Assembly: GCA_038321775.1 (NCBI GenBank)
Contig: JBBQFI010000003.1
Location: forward strand, 1-64,000
DNA: 64,000 nucleotides
Reading direction: 5' to 3'
DNA from: JBBQFI01 sp038321775
GTDB lineage: Bacteria; Verrucomicrobiota; Verrucomicrobiia; Chthoniobacterales; UBA10450
Under the pieces are notes generated by a model that ran no database searches, was not told the origin of the DNA, and saw nothing but the letters and a program-made list of their open reading frames with translations. Both the position numbers and the translations under genes were made by a program. Of the stretch, positions 33,879-43,514 are shown in pieces; within the stretch, counting starts at the first letter, position 1; each line of letters starts with the position of its first letter.

Positions 33879-34850
33879 ATGGATTACATTGAAAAGGCTG
33901 GACGTGTGCTCGACCTGGAAATTTTTGAGCTCCAGCGGCTGCGGGGACGGCTGGATGAGAACTTCACGCGCGCTGTGGATGCGATCAAACAGGCGGTGGA
34001 AGCGCGCGGTAAAGTCGTGGTCGTCGGCGTCGGAAAGTCGGGACATGTCGGTAACAAAATCGCCGCGACGCTGACTAGCACCGGTTCGCCGGCAGTCGTG
34101 CTCGATTCGCTCAATGCTTTGCATGGTGATCTCGGCATGGTCGCCGATGGCGATGTTGTTCTTGTGCTGAGTTCGAGTGGTGAGACCGAAGAAATGCTGC
34201 GCATTTTGCCGGCGATCGCGCGGTTTGAAGTTCGCATTATCGCCATGTGCGGCGACGTAAACTCCACGCTCGCGCAGCAGGCGCACATTGTTCTCGATGC
34301 CAATGTCGAACAGGAAGCTTGTCCGTTAAATCTCGCCCCAACTTCGAGCACGACCGTGATGCTCGCGCTGGGCGATGCGTTAGCGATGGTGCTCCTCGAA
34401 GCGCGCGGTTTTCAGAAGGAGGACTTCGCAAAATTTCATCCTGCGGGAATGGTCGGACGCAGTTTACTCATGCGCGTGCACCAGGTCATGCGGCCGCGTG
34501 ACGCACTCGCGCTCGTCGCGCCGGACGCGAAAATTCGGGATGTACTAAAGGCGATGACCGATGTGCGCGCGGGCGCCGCTGTCGTCGCGGATGCGGACGG
34601 ACATCTTTCCGGAATTTTTACGCACGGAGATTTCGCGCGGCATTTTCAGGCAGATCCAAAAATTGGCGAGCGGGTGGTTGCTGACTTAATGACGCTGAAT
34701 CCGGTGACAGTGCATCGGGACAAGCTCGCGGTCGAAGTTCTTAACCTGCTCGAGCGACATCGCATCGACGATCTGGTCGTGGTCGATGACGAAAAGAAAC
34801 CGGTGGGAATGGTCGATTCGCAAGACCTGACACGCTTGAAGTTACTCTAA
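33879..34850 (+). CDS. kdsD: Arabinose-5-phosphate isomerase (KpsF/GutQ family)
   Basis: 323 residues from ATG 33879. The SIS domain (about 30-190) has VVVVGVGKSGHVGNKIAATLTSTGSPAVVLD, HGDLGMVADGDVVLVLSSSGETEEM and the family histidine in LNALHGDLG. Two CBS domains follow (VMRPRDALALV... and LMTLNPVTVHRDKLAVEVL...VGMVDSQDLTRLKL). It interconverts ribulose-5-P and arabinose-5-P, the first step to Kdo for LPS. The frame is open upstream to 33621, but that region is the antisense of the secreted protein gene. Confidence 0.93.
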   Translation: MDYIEKAGRVLDLEIFELQRLRGRLDENFTRAVDAIKQAVEARGKVVVVGVGKSGHVGNKIAATLTSTGSPAVVLDSLNALHGDLGMVADGDVVLVLSSSGETEEMLRILPAIARFEVRIIAMCGDVNSTLAQQAHIVLDANVEQEACPLNLAPTSSTTVMLALGDALAMVLLEARGFQKEDFAKFHPAGMVGRSLLMRVHQVMRPRDALALVAPDAKIRDVLKAMTDVRAGAAVVADADGHLSGIFTHGDFARHFQADPKIGERVVADLMTLNPVTVHRDKLAVEVLNLLERHRIDDLVVVDDEKKPVGMVDSQDLTRLKLL

Positions 34851-34919
34851 GCGCGTGTCACACTCGCCCTCCGCTTACCCCCGCTATAAGCTTCAACCTT
34901 TCTAACTCACAACTTTCCC

Positions 34920-35477
34920 ATGGCCGCAGCTAACGATCTCCGAAAAGGAATGGCGATTAAATACAATGGCAACACCGCCATCGTGCTCGATGTGCAACAC
35001 CGCACGCCGGGAAATCTGCGCGCATTTGTGCAGGCCATCATTCGCTACATCAATACGGGCAAGAGCGCGGACGTGCGTTTCGGTTCGACCGATAAAGTCG
35101 AGCTCGTCGATATGAGCCGAACCACGCTCGAATTCAGTTACAAGGACAACAGTGGATTTCACTTCATGGATCCGAGCAGCTACGAAACGATCACGCTGCA
35201 GGAAAATTTGCTGAAGGATGCCAAGGATTATCTCGTCGAAAATTTACCGGTCGAGGTGCTCTACACGGAAGGTCGCCCGGTACAGGTCGAACTCCCGTCG
35301 TCGGTGAATCTGAAGGTGGTTGAATCGGCGGAAGGACTTCGCGGCGACACAGCCAGTAACGTCACCAAGCCCGCTCTGCTCGAAACCGGCAAGACCGTGA
35401 ACGTCCCGCTTTTCATTCACGAAGGGGAAACAATCAAGATCGATACGCGCACCGGCAACTACATGGGTCGCGCCTAA
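34920..35477 (+). CDS. efp: Translation elongation factor P (Asn-tip variant)
   Basis: 185 residues with three OB-like domains: N-terminal KOW-like domain (1-65), OB II with VELVDMSRTTLEFSYKD...FHFMDPSSYETITL, and OB III with GLRGDTASNVTKPALLETGKTVNVPLFIHEGETIKIDTRTGNYMGR. The tip loop reads HRTPGNLRAFV; the residue matching modified Lys34 of E. coli (or Arg32 of Pseudomonas) is Asn32. The start has no Shine-Dalgarno within 20 nt. The TAA stop lies inside a 9/10 copy of the dispersed 10-mer. EF-P relieves ribosome stalling at polyproline. Confidence 0.94.
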   Translation: MAAANDLRKGMAIKYNGNTAIVLDVQHRTPGNLRAFVQAIIRYINTGKSADVRFGSTDKVELVDMSRTTLEFSYKDNSGFHFMDPSSYETITLQENLLKDAKDYLVENLPVEVLYTEGRPVQVELPSSVNLKVVESAEGLRGDTASNVTKPALLETGKTVNVPLFIHEGETIKIDTRTGNYMGRA

Positions 35478-35643
35478 CGACTCGTCGCGCATGCAACGCC
35501 GACTTCGGAAAAGTGGTTCTGCACGGCGTCACAGTGCCCGGCCCGGTCGCTCCCATCATTCTCCGGAGTCTTCGCCTGGTCGACGGTTGGTCACGCCTTA
35601 CGCGGTTCCAACGACAAACATTCGTCCGGGACCGCGGCCGATC

Positions 35644-36348
35644 ATGGTCCCAACACGCTGGGTCAAATCGGTCATCGCGCTTTTTCTCATTCCCATCTGC
35701 GCAATCGTAACGCAGACCTTTTTCACTGTTTTTGCGCGCGCTACGGTCTCGCAACGCCTTTGGGCTGGTGAAGAATTTTGGTTCTTCTCGTTAGGCGCAG
35801 TGTTGTGGCTGATTGCATTTTTTGGACTGCCACGGCCGATTTTGATCTACGTCTTTGGTCACGAATTAACGCATGCTCTGTGGGTTTATCTTATGGGCGG
35901 CCGCGTCAGCCGATTTCGCGTCGCGCGCGAAGGCGGTCATATCATTACCGACCGAAATAATTTCTGGATTGCACTCGCTCCGTATTTCTTCCCGCTCTAC
36001 AGCCTGCTCGCGATCGGTGTTTATGGTCTCCTCAGTCTGTTCTTTAACATGCAACCGTATGGGCGAGTTCTCTACGCCATCATTGGAGTGACGTGGGCTT
36101 TTCATCTCACGTTTACTTGTTGGATGATCCTGAAAAACCAGACGGATCTTTCTGAACAGGGAACCTTTTTTTCCCTGGTCATCATTTACCTGATGAACCT
36201 GCTTCTATTAAGCGTGATGCTCGTCGTCGCTTCATCGCAAATCTCATTCGCGGATTTTGGCGCGGATGTCGTCACCAACATCGGTCACTTCTCACACTGG
36301 ATCGTTGCGCTGGCCGATCGCTTTAGTCGCGGTGCGCAATATCGGTAG
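35644..36348 (+). CDS. Membrane protein with HELTH zinc-protease motif (M50-like)
   Basis: 234 residues from ATG 35644. About five or six membrane spans: 7-30, 42-62, 100-125, 140-160 and 175-200. The HExxH motif sits at a membrane edge in YVFGHELTHALWVYLMGGRVSRFRV, as in site-2-type M50 metalloproteases. I do not see the typical C-terminal NPDG/PLDG third-ligand motif, so protease activity is uncertain. A longer in-frame start at 35491 adds ~50 Arg/Pro/Ser-rich residues and cannot be excluded. It follows efp closely. Confidence 0.68.
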   Translation: MVPTRWVKSVIALFLIPICAIVTQTFFTVFARATVSQRLWAGEEFWFFSLGAVLWLIAFFGLPRPILIYVFGHELTHALWVYLMGGRVSRFRVAREGGHIITDRNNFWIALAPYFFPLYSLLAIGVYGLLSLFFNMQPYGRVLYAIIGVTWAFHLTFTCWMILKNQTDLSEQGTFFSLVIIYLMNLLLLSVMLVVASSQISFADFGADVVTNIGHFSHWIVALADRFSRGAQYR

Positions 36349-36357
36349 CGCGCGGGG

Positions 36358-39213
36358 CTACGAGAGATTCGTGTAAACAGCGAACGGCAGATCGCTCATC
36401 GCGTCCGAAAGGTTGAGCAGATTTTCGGTCGTCTTCATGCTGCGCCCGGTAAAAATATCGTTTGCCGTAGCAAGCAGCAAAGATTCCGGAAGTTTGATCG
36501 CCGTATCCGTCCAGCGTTCCCCAGTGGCCGGAAAACCCAGTCGAGATGAGAGCCGCGTTACCATCACGAGAAGAAATTTCCCGTCGTGCTCACGCGTAAA
36601 AGCGACGACGCAGTCTGCGAAGGTGCCGGTTACCTGAAGAGGAACGTAATCGCCCTGCCGGAAAAGTTCTGAATGTCTGCGACGAAGCTGGAGTAAACGT
36701 TGCGTTGCGAAAAGTTTGATCCGTCCATCGGTCCAGCAACGGAGCAATTCCTCAACGTTCGTATTTTTGACTTCGCTCAACATTCTTCGGCGCAGTCCGT
36801 AATCGACCGGTCGCCGGTTATCCGGGTCAACCAAACTAAAATCCCAAATCTCGTTGCCTTGGTAAATATCGGGCACGCCGGGGCTGGTGAATTTTAAAAC
36901 TATTTGGGTCAACGAATTGATGGCGCCGAGGCGCGCGATCTCTTCCGCCATCGGGATGAAGCTGGGCAGAAATTTATTCCGCGGTGACGGATCTAGGATC
37001 TTCGCCACGAACTCATGCATCGCCGAATCCCACGGCTCGTTAGGCTGAATCCAACTCGTATTGAGTTTCGCCTCCTTAAGTGCCTTCGCCATGTAAGCCT
37101 GGATGCGCGCGACGAATTCCGGCGTCACGGTTTTCGCCGCTTCGCCGGACGATTCGGTTGGCCAAACACCGAGCAACGTTTGGTAAAGCAAATATTCCTC
37201 ATTGGCATCAGGCGCTTCCACTTCGTCGATCGTTCGTTTCCAGCGCCGATTCACCGCGCGCCAGCGCTGGAGCGATCGCCGCCACAATTGCGGCATCTCA
37301 GAAATTGCGACCATGCGCGCGCGCACATCCTCGCTGCGTTTTGTGTCGTGCGTAGAGGTGGCAAGCAGGGTCGATGGCCAGTCGCGCTGGCGCACTATAT
37401 TGCATTGATGAAACGCCTCAGTCGTTAGGCCGAATTGTTGCGGCTCACCGCCGACTTCATTCAGCGCGGCGAGCCGGTTGTAAATGTAAAACGCCGTGTC
37501 TTCCAATCCCTTCGCCATGATGGGCCCGGTGCTCTGTTGAAATTTGAGAACGAAATGCGCGTGTGCCGCGCCCGCTTCGTCATCGAGGTTTTCTGGAAAC
37601 CTAAACAGCAAAACGTCGCGCAAATAATTGAAGACCGACTCCTCGATGGCGAGGTTGCGCCGTTTCGCCGCGGCTACGGCGCGGTCGATCACGATTTGAT
37701 CCTCCTCGCTGATCGTTCTACCCGGCGCGAGGTAGGTTCGATAAACGGGAAAGCAGGCGATCGTTTCGTGGACAGCGCGAGCAAGTGCATCGAGCGTAAA
37801 GTCGCGATACCAGCGATTTTGCTCGGAGAGACGATCAAGCATGTTGCCGAGAACGTTGACGTCGTTCGCGAGCGACAAACGCATCACCAGTCGCTTCTTC
37901 GCATAGACCAAATGACCGAAGTGAACCGAGTGCCCAAGAAAACGATGAAAGGTCTTCGTGATGTCCGCCTCGGCCGATCCATCCACGAGTAATTGCGCGA
38001 CCTGGTTCGCGAAATCGTAGCCGGTCGTTCCGTGGACCGGCCAATCTTTGCGCAACGGTTCGGTGCCGGTAAGAATTTTCTCCAGCACCATGTAAATGGT
38101 GCGCTGATCATTTGCCGGCTCAGTTTTCAGAACCTCGGCGCAACGTTTCTGTAGTTTTTCAAAATACTCGTTAGGCAAATAGAGACCGTCCGGATGATCG
38201 ATGCGCAATCCCGTAACCGCGCCCTTGGCCACGAGCTCGAGGAGCAATCCGTGCGTGTCGTCGAAGACCTGCGGTAATTCCATGCGGATCGCTGCCAGAT
38301 CGTTCACGTCGAAGAAGCGCCGGTAATTAATTTCCTCGGCAGCGACGCGCCAGAAGGCGAGCCGGTAAGATTGGTGGTTCAGAAGTTCATCGAGCGCGTC
38401 GAAGCTGCGCGTGTCGCCGGGCACGCCGTTGATTTGCTTCAGTGCCGCATCGATCGCCTCGCGCACTTGTGGTGCTTCCTGACTACGGCGATCGAGGCGT
38501 CTCTTGATAATTTCTTTTTCTCGTGTGCGCTCTGCGATTCGGTCCGGATCCGTTTCGCTTCGACGCGGCAAATATTCCAGTGCGGTTCGAATGCTTTGCA
38601 GTTCCGCGTAAAAATCCTCGCCGTTGAACGGCTCCAGTTTTTCGAGCGCGATATCCAGGATGTAACGGTAGGTACCGGGTGCGATCGGGAATTTATGTTC
38701 GTAATAGGAAAGAAAAAACGAGCCCTCTTCGTAATGCATCTGGAGCTCGCCGCGTTCGAGCACACGTCCGTATTGATCGCCGAGGATCGGGAGCAAAACT
38801 TTATCGTGCAGCTCCGGCTTGAGCGGATGCCAGTCGATATCGAAATACGGCGCGTACTTTGAGCTCGGACCGTTTTCGAGCACGTCCGACCACCACAGAT
38901 TCCGCGACTCGCCGATGCCCATGTGGTTCGGGACAAAATCCAGTATCTGTCCCATTTCGTGCACGTGCAGCTCCGCGATCCATGCGTCATAATCTGCGCG
39001 CGACCCGATCGCTTCATTCAACTTGTTGTGATCGGTAATGTCGTAACCGTGCAGACTTTCGGCACTCGCTTGGAAATAAGGCGACGCGTAGCAATCGGTG
39101 ATTCCGAGTTCGTGCAGATACGGCGCGATTTCCCGCGCCTGCTGAAATGTGAACTGTCGATTAAACTGCAACCGATAGGTTGAAACCGGAATGCGCGGAT
39201 GATGGTTGGTCAC
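36358..39213 (-). CDS. treY: Malto-oligosyltrehalose synthase
   Basis: 951 residues, the usual TreY length. GH13 features: PVSTYRLQFNRQFTFQQAREIAPYLHELGITDCYASPYFQA at the start, ILDFVPNHMGIG (region I), GLRIDHPDGLY (region II with the Asp nucleophile), VLEKILTGTEPLRKDWPVHGTTGYDF (acid/base Glu) and STHDTKRSEDVRAR (region IV). TreY converts the reducing end of malto-oligosaccharides to a trehalosyl unit, later released by TreZ. No treZ is nearby. Shares an ATGA overlap with the ABC exporter gene upstream. Confidence 0.94.
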   Translation of the reverse strand: MTNHHPRIPVSTYRLQFNRQFTFQQAREIAPYLHELGITDCYASPYFQASAESLHGYDITDHNKLNEAIGSRADYDAWIAELHVHEMGQILDFVPNHMGIGESRNLWWSDVLENGPSSKYAPYFDIDWHPLKPELHDKVLLPILGDQYGRVLERGELQMHYEEGSFFLSYYEHKFPIAPGTYRYILDIALEKLEPFNGEDFYAELQSIRTALEYLPRRSETDPDRIAERTREKEIIKRRLDRRSQEAPQVREAIDAALKQINGVPGDTRSFDALDELLNHQSYRLAFWRVAAEEINYRRFFDVNDLAAIRMELPQVFDDTHGLLLELVAKGAVTGLRIDHPDGLYLPNEYFEKLQKRCAEVLKTEPANDQRTIYMVLEKILTGTEPLRKDWPVHGTTGYDFANQVAQLLVDGSAEADITKTFHRFLGHSVHFGHLVYAKKRLVMRLSLANDVNVLGNMLDRLSEQNRWYRDFTLDALARAVHETIACFPVYRTYLAPGRTISEEDQIVIDRAVAAAKRRNLAIEESVFNYLRDVLLFRFPENLDDEAGAAHAHFVLKFQQSTGPIMAKGLEDTAFYIYNRLAALNEVGGEPQQFGLTTEAFHQCNIVRQRDWPSTLLATSTHDTKRSEDVRARMVAISEMPQLWRRSLQRWRAVNRRWKRTIDEVEAPDANEEYLLYQTLLGVWPTESSGEAAKTVTPEFVARIQAYMAKALKEAKLNTSWIQPNEPWDSAMHEFVAKILDPSPRNKFLPSFIPMAEEIARLGAINSLTQIVLKFTSPGVPDIYQGNEIWDFSLVDPDNRRPVDYGLRRRMLSEVKNTNVEELLRCWTDGRIKLFATQRLLQLRRRHSELFRQGDYVPLQVTGTFADCVVAFTREHDGKFLLVMVTRLSSRLGFPATGERWTDTAIKLPESLLLATANDIFTGRSMKTTENLLNLSDAMSDLPFAVYTNLS

Positions 39214-41036
39214 GGCTCGGTCGTTACGGTCGGGATCGGAGAATCGGGCGGCATCACGTTCGAGGTGGCAAATTCATTCGCGACGGCCTCCTTCATCACG
39301 CTCGTCGATTCGAGAAAACTTTGTTCGCACAACCGCGCGTATTTTCCGCCTAACGAAAGCAATTCTTCATGGGTGCCGCGTTCGATGATGCGCCCTCGTT
39401 CGAGAACGAGAATTAGATCCGCGTGCACGACGGTGGAAAGACGATGCGCGATGACGATCGAGGTCCGGTGAAACATCAAATGTTCGAGCGCTTCCTGAAT
39501 CAGACGTTCGGTTGTGGTGTCCACGCTCGCCGTCGCTTCATCGAGAATCAGAATTGGCGGATCCTTCAGAAGCGCGCGCGCAATCGAGAGGCGCTGCTTT
39601 TCGCCGACGCTGAGCTTCACTCCACGCTCGCCCACCACACTGCCCAATCCATCCGGCAATCGATCGATGAACGGGCGCGCGTTTGCTGCCGCGGCCGCCT
39701 GCAAGAGTTCGTCGTCTGTCGCGGTCGGTTTTCCCATGAGCAGATTTTCGCGGATCGTTCCGTTGAAGAGGAAACTTTCCTGCGTCACCATCCCGATCAT
39801 TTCGCGCAATGCGCGCACGCCGTAGCTCCGAATCGGCTTGTCATCGATGAGAATTTCCCCGCTCGTGTATTCGTAGAATCGCGCGAGCAGATTCACGAGC
39901 GTCGATTTGCCCGCACCGGTCGTGCCGACCAATGCAATCGTTGCGCCCGGTTTTGCGTGCAGCGAAATATTACTCAGCGCGGGCAGCCCTTCGGCATAGG
40001 CAAAACCGACATCTTTAAATCGAATATCGCCCGCGATTCGCGACGGCGAAATAACATCACGCCAACCCGGTTCGGTTTCTTCATCGAGAATTTCAAATAC
40101 GCGTTCGCCGGCCGCGCGTCCTGCTTGCACAAGCTGGTTGAGTTGATGCAAACGCGTGACCGGTTCGTAGAGGTATCTCGTCAAAGTGAGAAATGCGACG
40201 AGCGAACCGAGCTGCATTTGACCGTGCAAAACGGCGTATCCGCCAAAGCCCATCGCGAGGACTAAGCCTAACGAGTTTAAAAAATCCATCGACGGACTGT
40301 AGATTGCCCAGGCTTTCATCACACGCAGCGTGGCCTGGCGCAGCGCATTGCTCGCGCGATTAAAACGCGCGTGTTCCTGCTCTTCGCGCACGAAAGACTT
40401 GATCTGCCGAATCCCGGCGAGGTCGTCGAGCAGCAACGAATTTAGCGCGGAAGCCGCACGGCGCTGCGGCCGGTAACGACTCGAACCAGTGAGCGTATAG
40501 AAAAGCGCGCCACCAGCGAGGAGCGGGACAGGCGCAAGGACACACAAGGCGAGTGTGCCGTTAAGGTAAACGAGCGTCGCGATGACGATCATCACTTGTA
40601 AAATCGCGACTACGCCTTGCTCGATCCCGTCGATCAAAACGCGCTCGACGGAATTTACATCCTCGACCACGCGCGTGATCAGGTCGCCCGTCGCGCGATT
40701 ATCGAACCAGCGCAGTGGCAAAAATTCGATGTGCCGAAACAAATCGCTGCGCAGATCGAAGATGACTTTTTGCTCGAAGGTGTTGTTGAGCAAAATGCGC
40801 AGGGCATCGAAAATATTCTGCAATAAAAATGCGACCAGCGCGATTCCCACTGCCGGCCAGAGCAATTCCACGCGACGGCCTCTGATAACGTCGTCGACGA
40901 TGAACTTCGTCACCGCGGGAAAGACCACGATCATGACTGTGCTGAAAACCGCGCAGGCCAGCGTTCCGCTCGCCAGCCACGGATAACGCTTCAGATACCG
41001 AAATACTCGCCAGACTGTTTTCATACTCCGCGGCAC
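39210..41036 (-). CDS. ABC exporter, fused permease-ATPase (MsbA-like)
   Basis: 608 residues. Six membrane spans in the first 320 residues (exporter type IV fold), then the ATPase with GTTGAGKST (Walker A, about residue 382), the Q-loop VTQESFLF, the signature LSVGEKQRLSIARALL, ILILDEATASVD (Walker B) and IAHRLSTV (H-loop). The signature LSVGE departs from LSGGQ at two positions, as in some MsbA-like proteins. Likely exports lipid A-type glycolipid or another amphiphile; Kdo and glycosyltransferase genes nearby fit this. Overlap with treY suggests co-transcription. Confidence 0.9.
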   Translation of the reverse strand: MPRSMKTVWRVFRYLKRYPWLASGTLACAVFSTVMIVVFPAVTKFIVDDVIRGRRVELLWPAVGIALVAFLLQNIFDALRILLNNTFEQKVIFDLRSDLFRHIEFLPLRWFDNRATGDLITRVVEDVNSVERVLIDGIEQGVVAILQVMIVIATLVYLNGTLALCVLAPVPLLAGGALFYTLTGSSRYRPQRRAASALNSLLLDDLAGIRQIKSFVREEQEHARFNRASNALRQATLRVMKAWAIYSPSMDFLNSLGLVLAMGFGGYAVLHGQMQLGSLVAFLTLTRYLYEPVTRLHQLNQLVQAGRAAGERVFEILDEETEPGWRDVISPSRIAGDIRFKDVGFAYAEGLPALSNISLHAKPGATIALVGTTGAGKSTLVNLLARFYEYTSGEILIDDKPIRSYGVRALREMIGMVTQESFLFNGTIRENLLMGKPTATDDELLQAAAAANARPFIDRLPDGLGSVVGERGVKLSVGEKQRLSIARALLKDPPILILDEATASVDTTTERLIQEALEHLMFHRTSIVIAHRLSTVVHADLILVLERGRIIERGTHEELLSLGGKYARLCEQSFLESTSVMKEAVANEFATSNVMPPDSPIPTVTTEP

Positions 41037-41099
41037 ACGTATTATGCCTGAGATTCACAGTTCCACAGCCTGCAAGGCTATGCCACTGTCCCAGTAGCG

Positions 41100-41609
41100 A
41101 TGATCATCCGCCAAATCTTCATATCGCCCGGTCACAATTACTTTGGCCATCACGGAAAGCCGTCGGACGATCATCCGCTGATCGAGCAGCAACGGATCGA
41201 GTGCGTCGCAGGTCGTGGTATTCGCGGTGATCGATTTTTTGATTTCAGCGACGACTACGTTGGGCAAATCACTTTTTTCTCGGCCGACATTTTCGAAAAA
41301 CTGTGCCAGGCTTTTAGCCTAACGAGTAAATCTCCGGGCGTATTGCGCCGCAACGTCATTATTTCCGGGGTCGATCTCAATTCGCTCATCGGCGTCGATT
41401 TCGAGATCCAGGGCGTGCCGTTTCGAGGGACGAAACATTGTAAACCTTGTTATTGGATGGACCAGGCCTTTGCGCCTGGCGCCGAGGAATGGCTCGCTGG
41501 GAACGGCGGCTTGCGCGCGCAAATTCTGCACGATGGCTTCATTGAGGTAGGTGATGCACAACTCGTTAGGAACGAGGTCGCGAGCGAAGTTGCGCCGGGA
41601 CAGCCATAG
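41100..41609 (+). CDS. MOSC domain protein
   Basis: 169 residues. The MOSC barrel is recognisable from IFISPGHNYFGHHG, GRGIRGDRFFDFSDDYVGQITFFSADIFEKL, LRRNVIISGVDLNSLIGVDFEIQGVPFRGTKHCKPCYWMDQAF and a following GLRAQILHDGFIEVGD. The Cys pair in CKPC is typical of MOSC proteins that bind molybdenum cofactor or carry sulfur. It stands 2 nt ahead of mobA, so it likely acts in Moco sulfuration or handling. The start ATG lies only 63 bp from the divergent ABC exporter. Confidence 0.86.
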   Translation: MIIRQIFISPGHNYFGHHGKPSDDHPLIEQQRIECVAGRGIRGDRFFDFSDDYVGQITFFSADIFEKLCQAFSLTSKSPGVLRRNVIISGVDLNSLIGVDFEIQGVPFRGTKHCKPCYWMDQAFAPGAEEWLAGNGGLRAQILHDGFIEVGDAQLVRNEVASEVAPGQP

Positions 41610-41611
41610 CC

Positions 41612-42211
41612 ATGCTATTCAGCGCGGCGTTGTTCGCGGGCGGCCAGTCCTCGCGCATGGGGCGCGACAAGGCTTTCCTCGAAATCAACGGCGCTCCGCT
41701 TTGGCGGAATCAACTGGAAATTCTTCGAGCGCTCAATCCATCCGAACTTTTTATTTCCGGGCATTGTCGACCGGAATGGAGTGAGTCCGATATACAGATT
41801 GTTCCAGACGTGCAGGAAAACGCCGGCCCCCTCAGTGGACTCGTAGCGGTTTTGCGCCGTTGCCGTAGCCCGTGGTTACTCACACTTGCGATAGATTTAC
41901 CGAAAATGACGACGCGATATTTGGAATCGTTGCTTTCAGAATCCGAATCGGAGAAAGGCGTTGTTCCTAGGATGGGAGAGCGATTTGAGCCGCTGGTTGC
42001 GATTTATCCTGTCGCTCTTTTGCCAATGGCCGAGAGCTTTTTGAGTAGCGGAAAACTCTCGCTTCAGGAATTCGTGGCCTGTGCCATTCACGAAGAATTG
42101 ATGGTTACGAAGAACGTTTCGTCCGTGGATGAATCGCTATTCCTCAATCTTAATACGCCAGAAGAATTCGCCCATTATTTCACAACGTTTGAGTCGCGAA
42201 GAAACGAATGA
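41612..42211 (+). CDS. mobA: Molybdenum cofactor guanylyltransferase
   Basis: 199 residues. The nucleotidyltransferase opening LFAGGQSSRMGRDKAFLEINGAPLW gives the GTP-binding loop (GGxSxRMGxDK), followed by IVPDVQENAGPLSGLVAVL and LAIDLPKMT with the metal-binding Asp. MobA attaches GMP to molybdopterin to form MGD, needed by DMSO reductase-family enzymes such as formate dehydrogenase. It overlaps fdhD by 4 nt, consistent with a formate dehydrogenase maturation unit; the dehydrogenase itself is not in the window. Confidence 0.92.
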   Translation: MLFSAALFAGGQSSRMGRDKAFLEINGAPLWRNQLEILRALNPSELFISGHCRPEWSESDIQIVPDVQENAGPLSGLVAVLRRCRSPWLLTLAIDLPKMTTRYLESLLSESESEKGVVPRMGERFEPLVAIYPVALLPMAESFLSSGKLSLQEFVACAIHEELMVTKNVSSVDESLFLNLNTPEEFAHYFTTFESRRNE

Positions 42212-43026
42212 ATCCCGCACTGCCGACAGAGATCGTTCGATATCGCGATGGCAAACCTCCGGTTTCAAAACCGGATGAGCTCGCGGCCGAAGAGCCGCTG
42301 GAAATTCGCATCGAAGGTCAAAGCATTGCCGTGTTAATGCGAACGCCTGGTCATGATCGGGAACTTGCGGCTGGGTTTCTGGTCAGTGAAAATTTGATTC
42401 GACGCGCTGATGAATTTTTTGAAATCACATCGTGCGGCGAGCCGATCGCAGGAACAGATGAGACGAATGTCGTCAACGTCACGCTGAAGAATCCCGCTGC
42501 CTTCGATCCGAAGAATTTCAGCCGCAACATCGTGAGCTCGGCGAGCTGTGGTCTTTGCGGAAAGACTTCGATTGAATCGATCGTGAGACAATTCGCGCCG
42601 ATCGATTCAATCCTGAAAATACTCGCGCGCACGATTTTGGAATTACCGCCGCGTCTTTCCGCAGCGCAGGCGACATTTCAACGTACCGGAGGCCTGCACG
42701 CCTGTGCATTGTTTAAGGAAAACGGGACGATGATCGCAGTGCGCGAGGATGTAGGCCGGCATAATGCCCTCGATAAACTGATCGGACATTCGCTGCTGCA
42801 AAATCGTCTTCCGCTCAATCACCAGATTCTTTTGCTGAGCGGGCGCGTCTCGTTTGAGATGGTGCAGAAAGCGCTCGCTGCGGGGATCGCGATCATCGCC
42901 GCCATTTCTGCGCCGACGAGCCTGGCTGTCGAATTTGCGCGTGCCAACAATCAGACGCTGATCGGATTTCTGCGCGGCGATGAGATGAATATTTACACCG
43001 GCGCCGAGCGCATTCTGGGAATGTGA
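42208..43026 (+). CDS. fdhD: Formate dehydrogenase accessory sulfurtransferase
   Basis: 272 residues. Family landmarks: EEPLEIRIEGQSIAVLMRTPGHDRELAAGFLVSENLI, the catalytic CxxC in SSASCGLCGKTS, RTGGLHACALF, REDVGRHNALDKLIG and LSGRVSFEMVQKALAAGIAIIAAISAPTSLAVE. FdhD moves sulfur from a cysteine desulfurase to the bis-MGD cofactor of formate dehydrogenase. The cysteine desulfurase at 22-23 kb could be its donor. Last gene of the MOSC-mobA-fdhD unit. Confidence 0.94.
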   Translation: MNPALPTEIVRYRDGKPPVSKPDELAAEEPLEIRIEGQSIAVLMRTPGHDRELAAGFLVSENLIRRADEFFEITSCGEPIAGTDETNVVNVTLKNPAAFDPKNFSRNIVSSASCGLCGKTSIESIVRQFAPIDSILKILARTILELPPRLSAAQATFQRTGGLHACALFKENGTMIAVREDVGRHNALDKLIGHSLLQNRLPLNHQILLLSGRVSFEMVQKALAAGIAIIAAISAPTSLAVEFARANNQTLIGFLRGDEMNIYTGAERILGM

Positions 43027-43044
43027 TGCGCAGTTAGCGCAGTG

Positions 43045-43512
43045 TTACCCGCCAGTTTTGCGGGTGTAAACCATCTCTTCTTTGTTGAAGAGCCGTGGAT
43101 CTTTCAAATGCTCGCGCACGATTTTCTGAAGCTCGGGCACTGTCTTCAATGTTTCCGGAACGATGTCTTTGTTAATGGCGCGAACGCGGATCTTGTTCGG
43201 TTCTTCGAAGCGATAATCGATGAAGGCAAACTTTCGCGCTGAACGGCCGGTTGTATCCAGATTCTGCAGGCTTAGAAAACTAAGGCCGCCAAGATCAGAA
43301 TGAAAAACGCGATAAACATTCCTGTCATCAATCAGGATGAAATTCGAGTCGTCGAATTTTCGCACCTGAACGTCGCTCAGCTTTTCTTCCACGGAGACCC
43401 AATCGCCGATCAGGCGTTCATCGATTTTTCGCGTGGGCGATTCCGTCAGTGGCGATTCGTAAATGCAGGAACCGAAAAGGAAAAGAAGCAGGACAGCGCA
43501 AAAAGAACGCAT
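43045..43512 (-). CDS. Putative lipoprotein, lipocalin-like
   Basis: 155 residues with a lipoprotein signal (MRSFCAVLLLFLFGSC, Cys16). The mature domain has IGDWVSVEEKLSDVQVRKFDDSNFILIDDRNVYRVFHSDLGGLSFLSLQNLD, a repeating-strand pattern with GxW near its start that recalls small lipocalin-type domains. The C-terminal third is helical and charged. Function unknown. It lies 2 nt after the dehydrogenase gene stop, in the same operon. Confidence 0.7.
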   Translation of the reverse strand: MRSFCAVLLLFLFGSCIYESPLTESPTRKIDERLIGDWVSVEEKLSDVQVRKFDDSNFILIDDRNVYRVFHSDLGGLSFLSLQNLDTTGRSARKFAFIDYRFEEPNKIRVRAINKDIVPETLKTVPELQKIVREHLKDPRLFNKEEMVYTRKTGG

Positions 43513-43514
43513 TT

